This document shows, piece after piece, positions 46,982-56,042 of a stretch of DNA of 64,000 bases; within the stretch, counting starts at the first letter, position 1, and each line of letters begins with the position of its first letter. This DNA is from Bacteroidaceae bacterium (GTDB lineage Bacteria; Bacteroidota; Bacteroidia; Bacteroidales; Bacteroidaceae). The DNA lies in the NCBI GenBank assembly GCA_017619585.1, contig JAFZSA010000023.1, positions 78,207-142,206 on the forward strand, written 5' to 3'. A program made the translations under genes and the position numbers. Below the pieces are notes generated by a model. The model saw only the letters and a program-made list of their open reading frames with translations, was not told the DNA's origin and searched no databases.

Positions 46982-47886
46982 GAAAATTACCGTTCCTGCT
47001 TGTTTTCATAGTCTCAGCTCTTGCCAACGTCCAGTTGCAAGCTCAGGAGCTGAATGCGAAGGTGAATGTGAATTACGCCAAACTGGAAAATACCAAGACG
47101 GACATATTCCCCAAGCTGCAGACAACCATCGAGGAGTTCCTGAACAACCACAAATGGACGGAGATAGCCTTTCGCGAGAACGAGAAGATCCAATGCACCT
47201 TCAACCTGACCATCAACGAGTACAACGTAAACGAAAATACGTTTAAATGTACCCTGCTGATGTCCAGCAACCGTCCCGTTTTCAATAGCAACTACAACAC
47301 GGTATGCTACTCGGTAAACGATAAGGAATTTGTCTTCAGATTCACGGAATTCGACCAGTTGGAGTATCAGGAGAACCAGATTGACAATAACCTGGTGGCC
47401 TTGCTTGCCTACTATGCCTATATGATTATAGGAATGGATCTGGACAGCATGACACCCAAGGGCGGAACGGCATGCTTCCATACAGCAGAGAACATCGTAT
47501 CAGCCGGTCAGAACCTGGAATTCCCAGGCTGGAAGGCTTTCAGCGACAACGGCAACCGATTCGGATTGCTGAACGACTATCTGGACGGTTCCATGGAACC
47601 GCTGCGCGACTTCCAGTACATCTACCACCGCAAGGGATTGGACAAGATGGCAGAGAACCCGGACACAGCCAGAGCCGTCATCACAGAAGGTCTTGACCTA
47701 TTGCTACAGGCTTACAAGGCCAAGAACATGAACAAGATTGCACAACTCTTCACCGAATACAAAAGACCCGAACTGGTGAACATCTATTCAGGAAAGGGAA
47801 CAACAGAGGAGAAGAACAAAGCCTACGATGTGCTTTTCACCATAGATGCATCGCAAAACCAGGAATGGGAGAAAATAAAGAAGTAA
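46978..47886 (+). CDS. DUF4835 family secreted protein
   Basis: 302 residues with a signal peptide (MRKLPFLLVFIVSALANVQL, cleavage near QAQE). Internal features are TKTDIFPKLQTTIEEFLNNH and GTACFHTAENIVSAGQNLEF. It matches DUF4835, a Bacteroidetes family regularly found between coaBC and recN, as here. Its function is unknown, and its periplasmic location is inferred from the signal peptide. Confidence 0.9.
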   Translation: MRKLPFLLVFIVSALANVQLQAQELNAKVNVNYAKLENTKTDIFPKLQTTIEEFLNNHKWTEIAFRENEKIQCTFNLTINEYNVNENTFKCTLLMSSNRPVFNSNYNTVCYSVNDKEFVFRFTEFDQLEYQENQIDNNLVALLAYYAYMIIGMDLDSMTPKGGTACFHTAENIVSAGQNLEFPGWKAFSDNGNRFGLLNDYLDGSMEPLRDFQYIYHRKGLDKMAENPDTARAVITEGLDLLLQAYKAKNMNKIAQLFTEYKRPELVNIYSGKGTTEEKNKAYDVLFTIDASQNQEWEKIKK

Positions 47887-47892
47887 GTCTTT

Positions 47893-49563
47893 ATGCTAAA
47901 ACATCTATATATCAGAAACTTTGCCCTTATCAAAGAGCTGGATATAGACTTCCAGACGGGTTTCTCTGTCATTACAGGTGAAACCGGTGCCGGAAAATCC
48001 ATCATGTTAGGGGCTATCAACTACCTATTAGGACAAAGAGCAGACATAAAGAGCATACTGCCCGGTGCCGAGAAATGTACCATAGAAGCCACCTTCGGGA
48101 TAGAAGGATATGACCTGAAGGACCTGTTCCAGGAATATGACGTTGACACAGACGGACAGGAATGCATCATCCGACGCGAATTTACCACCAGCGGCAAGAG
48201 CAGGGCTTTTGTGAACGACAGTCCTGCCAATCTGGCATTCCTCAAGGAACTGGGTTACCAGCTGATAGATATACACTCCCAGCATCAGAACCTACTGATT
48301 GCCAAGGAGAACTTTCAACTGCATATCCTGGACGTTATGGCACAGGACAGCCAGCAGTTGGAGGAATACCGCACCAGTTTCTCTGCCTACCGAAAAGCCG
48401 AGCAGGAACTCAGAGAGGCAAAGGAGATTCTAGCACAGTCAAAGGCCGAGGAAGACTACTTGCGCTTCCAGTTGGAACAGTTGGAGGAGCTGAGCCCGAA
48501 AGCTGGAGAGGACGAGGAGCTGGAGGAAGAGCAGAACGAGCTGAGCCATGCCGAGGAGATTAAAAGCATCCTGTATCAGGCAGACAACCAGTTCAGCAAC
48601 GACAGCGAGCCAGGTGGTGTGATAGAGATGCTGAAGCACATCAGCCAGGGTATCCAATCCCTGACCCGCATCTACCCTGCCGTCGAGGAATATGCCGAGC
48701 GTATAGACAGCACCCTGATAGAGCTGAAGGACATCAGCGCCGAACTCAGCAATATGGCAGAAAGAATAGAATACAATCCTGCCCGACTGGAGGAGGTGAA
48801 CAACCGCATGGACAAGCTTTACACCTTAGAGAAGAAACATGACGTGAAGACCGCTGCCGAGCTGGAAGCCTTCATGCTGGACGTCAGGAAGAAGCTGGAT
48901 GTCATCAGCAACGGAGAGGACAAGATAGATCAGCTGGAGAAAGAGGTTCAAGAAAGACTTTCCCAGGCAACGGCATTGGCAGAGAAGTTGAGCCAAAGCA
49001 GAAATGCAGCCGCAAAGGAGGTGGAAGCCTCCATAGGTCAGATGCTGACGCAGATGGACATCCCCAACAACAAGTTCGAGGCAAGGATAGAGAAGAGCGC
49101 CCAGCTCACAGAGAACGGTGCCGACCAGGTGACCTTCTACTTCTCTGCCAACAAGAACGTGGCCCTCAGAGCCATCTCAGAGGTTGCCAGCGGTGGTGAG
49201 ATAGCCCGTCTGATGCTTGCCCTGAAAGCTATCACCAGCCAGAGAGAGAACCTGCCCACCATCATCTTCGACGAGATAGATACAGGCGTCAGCGGCAAGG
49301 TAGCCTCATCTATGGCCAACCTGATGAGGGAGATGACGTCAGACAACAATCATCAGGTAATAGCCATCACCCACTTGCCACAGATAGCATCCGTGGGCAC
49401 CACGCATTACTGGGTTTACAAGGAAGATACAGAGGAACAGACATTCAGTCATATTAGGGAGCTGACACCCGACGAGAGGGTTACCGAAATAGCACACATG
49501 CTTAGCGGCAACGAAATCTCCGAGGCAGCCATCCTGAACGCTAAACAACTATTGAAACAATGA
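47893..49563 (+). CDS. recN: DNA repair protein RecN
   Basis: 556 residues. Walker A is GETGAGKS (29-36), there is a long central coiled coil (about 150-380), then the signature EVASGGEIARLMLALKAITS and Walker B IIFDEIDTGVSG. This SMC-like ATPase helps hold broken DNA ends for double-strand-break repair. It overlaps the next gene by four bases (ATGA). Confidence 0.97.
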   Translation: MLKHLYIRNFALIKELDIDFQTGFSVITGETGAGKSIMLGAINYLLGQRADIKSILPGAEKCTIEATFGIEGYDLKDLFQEYDVDTDGQECIIRREFTTSGKSRAFVNDSPANLAFLKELGYQLIDIHSQHQNLLIAKENFQLHILDVMAQDSQQLEEYRTSFSAYRKAEQELREAKEILAQSKAEEDYLRFQLEQLEELSPKAGEDEELEEEQNELSHAEEIKSILYQADNQFSNDSEPGGVIEMLKHISQGIQSLTRIYPAVEEYAERIDSTLIELKDISAELSNMAERIEYNPARLEEVNNRMDKLYTLEKKHDVKTAAELEAFMLDVRKKLDVISNGEDKIDQLEKEVQERLSQATALAEKLSQSRNAAAKEVEASIGQMLTQMDIPNNKFEARIEKSAQLTENGADQVTFYFSANKNVALRAISEVASGGEIARLMLALKAITSQRENLPTIIFDEIDTGVSGKVASSMANLMREMTSDNNHQVIAITHLPQIASVGTTHYWVYKEDTEEQTFSHIRELTPDERVTEIAHMLSGNEISEAAILNAKQLLKQ

Positions 49564-51239
49564 AGAAATATCTGATTTTACTCATCTATACATTATTTAT
49601 TATACCATGTCTGGCACAATCCCCTAAGTGGCTCAAGAAAGTCAGAGGTGCACAGGTAGCCATCATGGCGTACAACAAGAACGGTGAGATGACAGAGACA
49701 CAGGGTGTCTTTGCCGACGATAAGGGTACCATCCTGACAGAATATGATGCCCTAAAGTATGCCACACGAGCCGTTGTGGTGGATGCCGCAGGCAAGGAGT
49801 ATCCCGTCAAGGAGATTATGGGAGCCAGTGCCATGTACAATGTGGTGAAGATGCAGGTTGAATTGGAGAAGAAGAGCAAGATAACATTCCTGACCCCTGC
49901 CGGCGAACAGAGTCCCGTCAAGAGCCTTGTCTATATCCTGCCCTATGCCAAGGCAAGCAAGAACGCCTTATGCACAGAGGACACCATAGCCAAGGTAGAG
50001 ACATTCAAGGACAGCTACAACTACTACACCATAGGCAAACCCACCAACGACCGCCAGAAGAACTGCGCCGTACTGAACGAGGAAGGCCAGATGATAGGCC
50101 TCTTGCAGTTGGCAGCAAAGGAGGGTGGCAATGCCTATGTCATTGATGCCAGGTTCATTGCCGACATGAAGATCAAACCCATGGATGCAGGCAACAACGA
50201 CCTCAAGGCCATCTACATCCGTAAGGCCCTCCCTGAGGCTGAAGAGGATGCCCTCACCTATCTGTACCTGTTGGACAGTAAGGACAGCACCAACTATATG
50301 GCCACTATGGATGCCTTCATTCAGAAATACCCCCTGAACACATCCGGACGGGTGCTGAAGGCCGAGAAACTGATTGAGGCAGGCAATTACCAGGAGGCTG
50401 ACAGAATCTACGAGGAAGCCCTGAATGCCGAGGGTATCAACAAGGACGAGGTATATTTCTCAAAGTCGAAGGCTATCTATGCTGTTAATCTGAACAAGGC
50501 TTACAACAAGTACAACGACTGGGATATGGAGAAGTCTTTGGCAGAAGCCCGGAACGCCTATCAGGTGAATCCCCTGCCCATCTATACCCAACAAGAGGCT
50601 AACTGCCTGTTTGTGCTGAAGCGCTATGACGAGGCCCGGGAGAAATTCATGGCCCTCTCTAAGACCAACCTGCGCTCTGCCGATGTATTCCTGAATGCTG
50701 CCCAGTGCAATATCGTTCAGAACAAGGAGGAGGGCGTCCTGGAGCTGTTAGACAGCGCCTTGGCCTGTTATCCCACACCCTACCCCGTAGCAGCCGCCAA
50801 TACCATCCTCATTAGGGCCGACCAGTTGGCTAAGGCTGGTAAGAACAGGGATGCCGTACTGGGGCTGAATGAATACGAGCGTCTGGCCAACGGTAACCTG
50901 AATGCCAACTTCTATTACAGAAGGCAACAGCTGGAGATAAAGGCCAGAATGTACCCACAGGCTCTTGCTGATATAGAGAAGACCATCATGCTGGAGCCCA
51001 AGGAACCCCTGTACTATGCCGAGGCAGCAGCCATGAACTACAGGGTAGGTCAACTGGACGATGCCATCGAATATGCCAAGAAGGCCGTCGCGCTGGACGA
51101 TAAGTTTGCCGACCCCTACCGTATCATCGGGGTCTGCTACAATCAGAAGGGAAACAAGGCAGAGGCACGCAAGTACCTGCAGAAGGCCGTCGACCTGGGC
51201 GATACCCTGGCAGAAGGCATGATCAATGATATAAAGTGA
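49560..51239 (+). CDS. Secreted pseudoprotease-like domain with TPR repeats
   Basis: 559 residues. The signal peptide is residues 1-19. Residues 25-190 follow the pattern of trypsin-like HtrA domains, but aligned by eye the catalytic positions are changed: the His position reads Asp63 (TILTEYDAL), the Asp position Asn94 (SAMYNVVKM), and the Ser loop reads KNCAVLNEEG. From about 235 on are several TPR-type repeats, for example NYQEADRIYEEALNAEG, AEARKYLQKAVDLGD. It is probably a binding protein rather than an active protease. It is cotranscribed with recN and tilS by overlap. Confidence 0.82.
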   Translation: MKKYLILLIYTLFIIPCLAQSPKWLKKVRGAQVAIMAYNKNGEMTETQGVFADDKGTILTEYDALKYATRAVVVDAAGKEYPVKEIMGASAMYNVVKMQVELEKKSKITFLTPAGEQSPVKSLVYILPYAKASKNALCTEDTIAKVETFKDSYNYYTIGKPTNDRQKNCAVLNEEGQMIGLLQLAAKEGGNAYVIDARFIADMKIKPMDAGNNDLKAIYIRKALPEAEEDALTYLYLLDSKDSTNYMATMDAFIQKYPLNTSGRVLKAEKLIEAGNYQEADRIYEEALNAEGINKDEVYFSKSKAIYAVNLNKAYNKYNDWDMEKSLAEARNAYQVNPLPIYTQQEANCLFVLKRYDEAREKFMALSKTNLRSADVFLNAAQCNIVQNKEEGVLELLDSALACYPTPYPVAAANTILIRADQLAKAGKNRDAVLGLNEYERLANGNLNANFYYRRQQLEIKARMYPQALADIEKTIMLEPKEPLYYAEAAAMNYRVGQLDDAIEYAKKAVALDDKFADPYRIIGVCYNQKGNKAEARKYLQKAVDLGDTLAEGMINDIK

Positions 51240-52504
51240 AAGAGAGAGTAAGGAAATACATACAGGCCAACAAAATCCTCACCTCCGAAGGGCTGGTGCT
51301 GGTGGGTGTAAGCGGAGGAGCAGATTCTATTGCCCTACTCATTGTCTTACAACAACTGGGCTATAGCGTTCAGGCCCTGCATTGTAATTTCCATCTCAGA
51401 GGCGAGGAATCCGACCGCGACGAGAGATTCGTCTCCGATTTCTGCCGTCAGAAAGATATCCCCCTGCTCATCAAGCATTTTGATACCAAGGAATATGCTG
51501 CCCGTCAAGACATTAGCATAGAGATGGCAGCCCGTGACCTCAGATACAACTGGTTCTCAGAGGTGCTGGCAGAAACCAATGCCCAATGTATTGCCGTGGC
51601 GCATCACAAGAATGATCAGGCAGAGACCCTGCTGCTGAACCTCATCAGGGGAACAGGCATCAGAGGCATGGCAGGGATGTATCCCCTGCGTAACAATATT
51701 GCCCGTCCCCTACTCTGCGTAACTAGGGAGGAGATTCTATCCTACCTGAGTCAGTTGGGGCAAGATTACGTTACGGACAGCACCAACCTTGAGAGGGAGG
51801 CTACGCGCAACAAGATACGCCTGGATGTATTGCACCTTTTGGCAGAAATCAACCCCAACATCATCAGTACCCTCTCAGACACCTGCTCCATTGTAGCAGC
51901 CAGCATTCCCCTTTACCAAAGGGGCGTAGATGAGGAGTTGCAGCAGGTTGCCGCCAAGGCAGACACGCTGAACATCCCCCTGCTGCAAGAGAGCGGAAAA
52001 GCAGACATCCTGCTCTATGAATGGCTTAGGGAAGATGGCTTTACCAATACGCAACTCCGCGAGATTTCTGAGTCATTAGACAGCACTTCCGGCAAGATTT
52101 GGGAGAGCCGTACGCATAGGATTCTCAAGGACAGAGACACCCTGATTCGTCAAGAAAAAGGCAGTCAACCAGAGCAGATGGAAATCACTCAGGAAGAGGT
52201 CGATAGCATCACAGAGACGGGTGCTGATATTGCCTACTTCGACAGGGACAAACTCACCCTCCCCATTACCTACCGAATGGCCAGGGAAGGCGACTGGTTT
52301 ATCCCCTTTGGCATGAAAGGACGCAAACTGATAAGTGACTATCTTACAGATATTAAAGCCACAAGGTTTGAAAAAGAACATCAACTACTTGCCCTATCTG
52401 GTGAGGATATCATCTGGGTGGTTGGTCACAGGTCAGACAACAGGTACCGGGTGGATGAGAATACCCGTCGGATTTTACGTTTAAGAATAGAAAGAACCAA
52501 TTAA
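51236..52504 (+). CDS. tilS: tRNA(Ile)-lysidine synthase
   Basis: 422 residues with a GTG start overlapping the previous stop (GTGA). The PP-loop is GVSGGADSIALL (SGGADS at 26-31), and AVAHHKNDQAETLLLNLIRGTG and TNLEREATRNKIR are TilS signatures. A C-terminal domain with FIPFGMKGRKLISDYL completes it. The enzyme makes lysidine at C34 of the AUA-reading tRNA-Ile, an essential function. Confidence 0.97.
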   Translation: MKERVRKYIQANKILTSEGLVLVGVSGGADSIALLIVLQQLGYSVQALHCNFHLRGEESDRDERFVSDFCRQKDIPLLIKHFDTKEYAARQDISIEMAARDLRYNWFSEVLAETNAQCIAVAHHKNDQAETLLLNLIRGTGIRGMAGMYPLRNNIARPLLCVTREEILSYLSQLGQDYVTDSTNLEREATRNKIRLDVLHLLAEINPNIISTLSDTCSIVAASIPLYQRGVDEELQQVAAKADTLNIPLLQESGKADILLYEWLREDGFTNTQLREISESLDSTSGKIWESRTHRILKDRDTLIRQEKGSQPEQMEITQEEVDSITETGADIAYFDRDKLTLPITYRMAREGDWFIPFGMKGRKLISDYLTDIKATRFEKEHQLLALSGEDIIWVVGHRSDNRYRVDENTRRILRLRIERTN

Positions 52505-52517
52505 AGATAGAACAGAT

Positions 52518-53627
52518 ATGAGTATGATTAAATGTCCTGAATGTGGAGAGAGAGTATCAACTATGGCCGGTACATGTCCACATTGCGGAATCAATATTGC
52601 AGGAAACCTCAGGCAATGTCCCAATTGCAACGAATATTGCCTGAACACACAATCCCAATGTCCCTATTGCGGAACAGGACTTCCAGCCCTTACAGAAGAG
52701 CCCGCTGAGCCTCAGGCAGAACAGACGGCACCAGAGACGGCAGAAGCCCAGCAGAAGCCAGCAACAAAGAGCCGCAAGCCCCTTATCATTGCCATGTCAG
52801 TCGCTACGGTTATCATGGTTATCATCTGCGGCATCTATTATCTGGATTACAAGAACAACAAGGACCGCGAGGAACGAGAGTATGCCATGCTGGAGAACAC
52901 CTCCAACCCCGAGTACTACAACGACTTCCTTGCCAAATATCCCAAGAGCATCCACTATCAGGAGGTAAAGGAACGCCTGAAAGTCCTGCTGGACGAGGGA
53001 GAGGAATGGGACAAGATGATGCAGAATCTCAGTCGTGCTGAAATAGAGAAGTTCATGAACGCCCACCCCTACTCCATGAGGCTGCATGACTGTCAGGATC
53101 TGATAGACTCCCTCGACTGGAGCGATGCCAAGAAGCTGAATACCGAGGAAGCCATCATCAACTACCTGAACACCCATCCCAACGGCAAGTATGCCGAGGA
53201 GGCCGCCCAGAAGAAAAACGACCTCAGCATGATGAAGATTACAGATCAGGACAAGGCCATCATCAGAGGAGCGCTGGAGAACTTCTTCACCGCCGCTATG
53301 AGCAAGCAAGATGTAGCCCTTATAGCAGAATCCATCCCCGAGAAGATGGAGAACTTCTGTGGCACACAGGATGCAACGCCCGACCAGATTGTAGCCTTTG
53401 CCAAGAACAAGATGGCATCAGACGTCATGGGTCTCCACTATACCATAGAAGGCGACTTCGATGTCCGCAAGCAGACCCTCTCAGACAGCACAACAGGCTA
53501 TGCCGTAACCTTCGGCCTGCAAGAGATTATCTCACGTTCAGACACCAACCAGCCCAGCACCAAGACATACCAAGTATCTGCCCTGCTGAATGCCGAGCAC
53601 AAGATTACCAGAATGTCCATCCGGTAA
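52518..53627 (+). CDS. Double zinc-ribbon, single-pass membrane protein
   Basis: 369 residues. Two zinc ribbons lead: CPEC/CPHC (6-23) and CPNC/CPYC (34-52). A Glu/Ala/Pro-rich linker and one membrane segment (about 90-110, PLIIAMSVATVIMVIICGIY) follow. The extracytoplasmic part has helical stretches with repeated FLAKYPKSIHY / FMNAHPYSMRL / YLNTHPNGKYA motifs (about 135-240), and ends in a sandwich-like domain of about 110 residues. The family recurs in Bacteroidales; its function is not known to me. It lies six bases before the RAYT gene. Confidence 0.82.
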   Translation: MSMIKCPECGERVSTMAGTCPHCGINIAGNLRQCPNCNEYCLNTQSQCPYCGTGLPALTEEPAEPQAEQTAPETAEAQQKPATKSRKPLIIAMSVATVIMVIICGIYYLDYKNNKDREEREYAMLENTSNPEYYNDFLAKYPKSIHYQEVKERLKVLLDEGEEWDKMMQNLSRAEIEKFMNAHPYSMRLHDCQDLIDSLDWSDAKKLNTEEAIINYLNTHPNGKYAEEAAQKKNDLSMMKITDQDKAIIRGALENFFTAAMSKQDVALIAESIPEKMENFCGTQDATPDQIVAFAKNKMASDVMGLHYTIEGDFDVRKQTLSDSTTGYAVTFGLQEIISRSDTNQPSTKTYQVSALLNAEHKITRMSIR

Positions 53628-53633
53628 GGAATA

Positions 53634-54944
53634 ATGCCTACCTCCAAGGAAGAACTTCTGCGCAGAGGAATACAACCACACGATATCCACCACACCCAAC
53701 ACCGTCGCGCAGAGTGGCAGAACTATGGGGAACGTGGGCTGTATATGGTCACCCTGTGCATAGATGGGCGTCAACCCCTGTTTGGAAACCTAGAAGGCAA
53801 CATAAGAGCACAACGCGGAACGGCAGACTTCCCGCATATAGTACTCAGCCCTCTTGGCCGTACTATTCTAGAAGAGGAACTTCCCAAGATACACCATTTG
53901 TATCCCCAGATAGAATTGTGGCAGGCAGCAATCATGCCTGACCACCTTCACCTGCTGTTCTATATTAGGGAGCCCCTGCCACCGGGGAAACACCTGGGGC
54001 ATATCATCAGCAGCTTTAAAGGCGGTTGCTCACGTGCATGGTGGGCCCAAACTGCGCCAGATAATACCGCCGCCAAAGCGACGGGCACACCAGCCGCAGC
54101 CACAGTTCCCACAGCATCAGCAGCCGCAACGGTTCCCACAGCATCAGCAGCCGCAGTTCCCGTAGCATCAGCCGTAGTTCCCGTAGCATCAGCAGCCGCA
54201 GTTCCCGTAGCATTAGCAGCCGCAGTTCCCGTAGCATTAGCTACGGTTATAAGATCAGCATCAGCTACGGTTATAAGATCAGCATCAGCTACGGTTAAAC
54301 ACCCCGCCCTCTTCGAAGCCGGCTACCATGACCGCATCATCAAACGTCCCGGCATGCTAGACACCATCAAACGCTACATGGCAGACAACCCGCTGCGTGC
54401 CCTTATGCGAAGGCAGCTGCCGCACCTGATGGAACGACGCCTGCACCTACGCATCGGCACCCATGAGTATGCCGCTTTTGGTGCCCTCTTCCTGCTGAAA
54501 CGTGCAGAAAAGGAACAAGTATTCTACCACCGCAGGGACAAAAAGACAGGCATCCCCACAGAACTGACAGAAGGTTACAAACGCCAGAAGGAACGCCAGT
54601 TGGCAGAGGCCCGCACAGGCGTAGTGCTTGTATCCCCTGGCATTTCTACAGGAGAAAGTCTTGTGATTGATGCCGCTATCACAGAAGGGTTACCCGTTAT
54701 ACATCTGCAGAAGAAACCAATAGAACGCTATTGGAAACCAGAACGCCGCCGCTTCGAGGCTTGTGCACGTGGTGCACTACTTATCCTATCACCTTGGGGA
54801 TTGGATGAAGAACTAATGAAGACCACCCCCAATGGCACGGGCACCCCATCTGACTACGCCCGCTTCCATCACCTGAATGATCTGGCAGAAGAAATCTGCA
54901 ACACCACAGACGTCACCCTTCTGAACATCACAACCCAGCAGTAG
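53634..54944 (+). CDS. REP-associated (RAYT-type, HUH/Y1) transposase with an internal repeat insert and Rossmann-like C-terminal domain
   Basis: 436 residues. The N-terminal Y1/HUH domain (about 30-140) holds the metal-binding MPDHLHLLFYI (His104, His106). Residues 150-222 are an in-frame low-complexity insert of VPTASAA/VPVASAA repeats. The transposase fold resumes at FEAGYHDRIIKRPG and YMADNPLRALM. The C-terminal ~160 residues (THEYAAFGALFLLKRAEKEQ, GVVLVSPGISTGESLVIDAA) look like a SLOG/DprA-type Rossmann domain; I recall this pairing from other Bacteroidetes RAYT proteins. The HUH enzymes cut and rejoin single-stranded REP hairpins. The insert's DNA itself contains REP-like hairpins. Confidence 0.85.
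   Translation: MPTSKEELLRRGIQPHDIHHTQHRRAEWQNYGERGLYMVTLCIDGRQPLFGNLEGNIRAQRGTADFPHIVLSPLGRTILEEELPKIHHLYPQIELWQAAIMPDHLHLLFYIREPLPPGKHLGHIISSFKGGCSRAWWAQTAPDNTAAKATGTPAAATVPTASAAATVPTASAAAVPVASAVVPVASAAAVPVALAAAVPVALATVIRSASATVIRSASATVKHPALFEAGYHDRIIKRPGMLDTIKRYMADNPLRALMRRQLPHLMERRLHLRIGTHEYAAFGALFLLKRAEKEQVFYHRRDKKTGIPTELTEGYKRQKERQLAEARTGVVLVSPGISTGESLVIDAAITEGLPVIHLQKKPIERYWKPERRRFEACARGALLILSPWGLDEELMKTTPNGTGTPSDYARFHHLNDLAEEICNTTDVTLLNITTQQ
54092..54298 (+). repeat. REP-like tandem repeats inside the RAYT reading frame
   Basis: Units of about 24-30 bases with the core CCC(A/G)(T/C)AGCAT(C/T)AGC(A/T)(G/A)C are repeated about eight times in frame. One unit forms the perfect hairpin CCGTAGC-ATTA-GCTACGG (54229-54246), containing the GTAG typical of REP elements. 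The last three units carry CAGCTACGGTTA(T)A with short spacers. Confidence 0.8.
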
Positions 54945-55222
54945 TGTCCGTAGCGTCAGCTGCGGTTATCCACACACCAAACCACAACCGAACAGTAGTG
55001 CCCACAGCATCAGCTGCGGTTATCCACACACCAAACCACAACCAAACAGTAGTGCCCACAGCATCAGCTGCGGTTATCCACCCACAAAACCACAACCAAA
55101 CAGTAGTGCCCACAGCATCAGCTGCGGTTATTCACACACAAAACCACAACCAAACAGTAGTGCCCACAGCATCAGCTGCGGTTATTCAGCGTGCAAACTA
55201 TCCGGATTTAACGAAGCTTTAA
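54944..55222 (+). repeat. 54-bp tandem array of REP-like units directly after the RAYT gene
   Basis: About 4.7 copies of a 54-base unit. Each has the hairpin core (C)CC(G/A)(T/C)AGC(A/G)TCAGCTGCGG followed by a CACAACC-rich spacer. The first copy forms CCGTAGC-GTCA-GCTGCGG (54948-54965). The unit is a multiple of three, and a frame opening with GTG at 54944, overlapping the RAYT stop, reads through all copies as VPTASAAVIHTPNHNQT-like repeats (92 codons). Whether it is translated is open. The core is homologous to the repeats inside the RAYT gene. Confidence 0.85.
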
Positions 55223-55245
55223 AAAACAACCTATTTAGGAGAAGA

Positions 55246-55323
55246 AATCAACTTGCAAAAAAAATTATTTAAGTTGATTATGAGCGGAAATCAACTTAGA
55301 AACGAAATGTAGTTAAGTCGATT
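55246..55323. repeat. AATCAACTT motif cluster / inverted repeat
   Basis: AATCAACTT (55246-55254) and AAGTTGATT (55271-55279) form a perfect 9-bp inverted repeat. AATCAACTTA recurs at 55289-55298 and a variant TTAAGTCGATT at 55313-55323. The rest of 55223-55435 is AT-rich with no recognisable gene. It may be a regulatory or terminal region behind the HNH gene. Confidence 0.5.
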
Positions 55324-55435
55324 CTTTATATAGATAGGGAATCCCCCTTCTTTACGTCCTAAGTATAGAAGACGTTTCCGCTTCTGGCAAATTATTCTGG
55401 GTATTATTTTGTTTGTATTTCACTTGTTCACGTAA

Positions 55436-56038
55436 TCAAAGAACCGTCCCCTGATCCAATTTCTCGACAAACTTTTCTGGCCAGTATTCTTCAGGTTGCG
55501 GAAAATAATTGGGAATATACTTCCACTTAAAAGGTAAGTTCATTTCATCTAGTTCCTCTAAATGCTTTTCCATCAAATCGTTCTCTACGCTATAGAGGTA
55601 AATGTTTCTAAGATAATGCACCATTACGTTAAATGGAGGCCATTCATGACGAACTTCATTATACCACTCAAATAAATCTAGGTTTCCCTTGGAAGAGTTA
55701 CAAGTCTTGCAAACCATAATAATATTATCCATCTCGTTCGCACCACCTTTACTTCTTGGGAATACATGATCTTTCGTCAGTTTCAACGGATCCATCTCTT
55801 GGCCACAATACCAACAGAAATTATTGTTCTTTATCTTTTCTATATTAAACTCGAACAAATCATGGATGTTCCATCTCCCCTCTTTGTAAGCCTTGAATGC
55901 TTTGGCACGAATCATATAACACATCCTGTCATACCTACGCACGCCAGCATTCAATGCATAATGCAACATCTGAATGTTAGCGTAAGACCAAAATAGGTAC
56001 TCGCCAAAATTAGCGTATGTTCGTTCCTTCTTTGTCAT
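55436..56038 (-). CDS. HNH endonuclease adjoining the CRISPR array
   Basis: 200 residues. The zinc-binding HNH core is CWYC (75-78), DH (90-91) in LTKDHVFPRSKGGANEMDN, Asn105, CKTC (110-113) and Asn114. It therefore keeps all expected catalytic and zinc residues. N- and C-terminal parts are helical and rich in Tyr/Trp, with no match I recognise. The ATG (56036-56038) is four bases beyond the last CRISPR repeat in the transcription direction, so the 5' leader of its message is probably the array itself. It could be an accessory nuclease of the CRISPR locus, a separate defence gene, or a restriction-like enzyme. It is AT-rich like the cas genes. Confidence 0.88.
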   Translation of the reverse strand: MTKKERTYANFGEYLFWSYANIQMLHYALNAGVRRYDRMCYMIRAKAFKAYKEGRWNIHDLFEFNIEKIKNNNFCWYCGQEMDPLKLTKDHVFPRSKGGANEMDNIIMVCKTCNSSKGNLDLFEWYNEVRHEWPPFNVMVHYLRNIYLYSVENDLMEKHLEELDEMNLPFKWKYIPNYFPQPEEYWPEKFVEKLDQGTVL

Positions 56039-56042
56039 TAGC

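Noticed and set aside
54016..54237. Minus-strand frame of MLRELRLL repeats
   Set aside because: Reverse reading of the REP-like repeats inside the RAYT gene.
53634..54944. Classification as an insertion sequence with ends
   Set aside because: RAYT genes are single-copy domesticated relatives of IS200/IS605; I found no IS ends, no second ORF, and the gene is spaced like an operon member.
55246..55323. Possible second tracrRNA near the array trailer
   Set aside because: The AATCAACTT motifs show no complementarity to the CRISPR repeat, and a full tracrRNA is present at 61421-61504.
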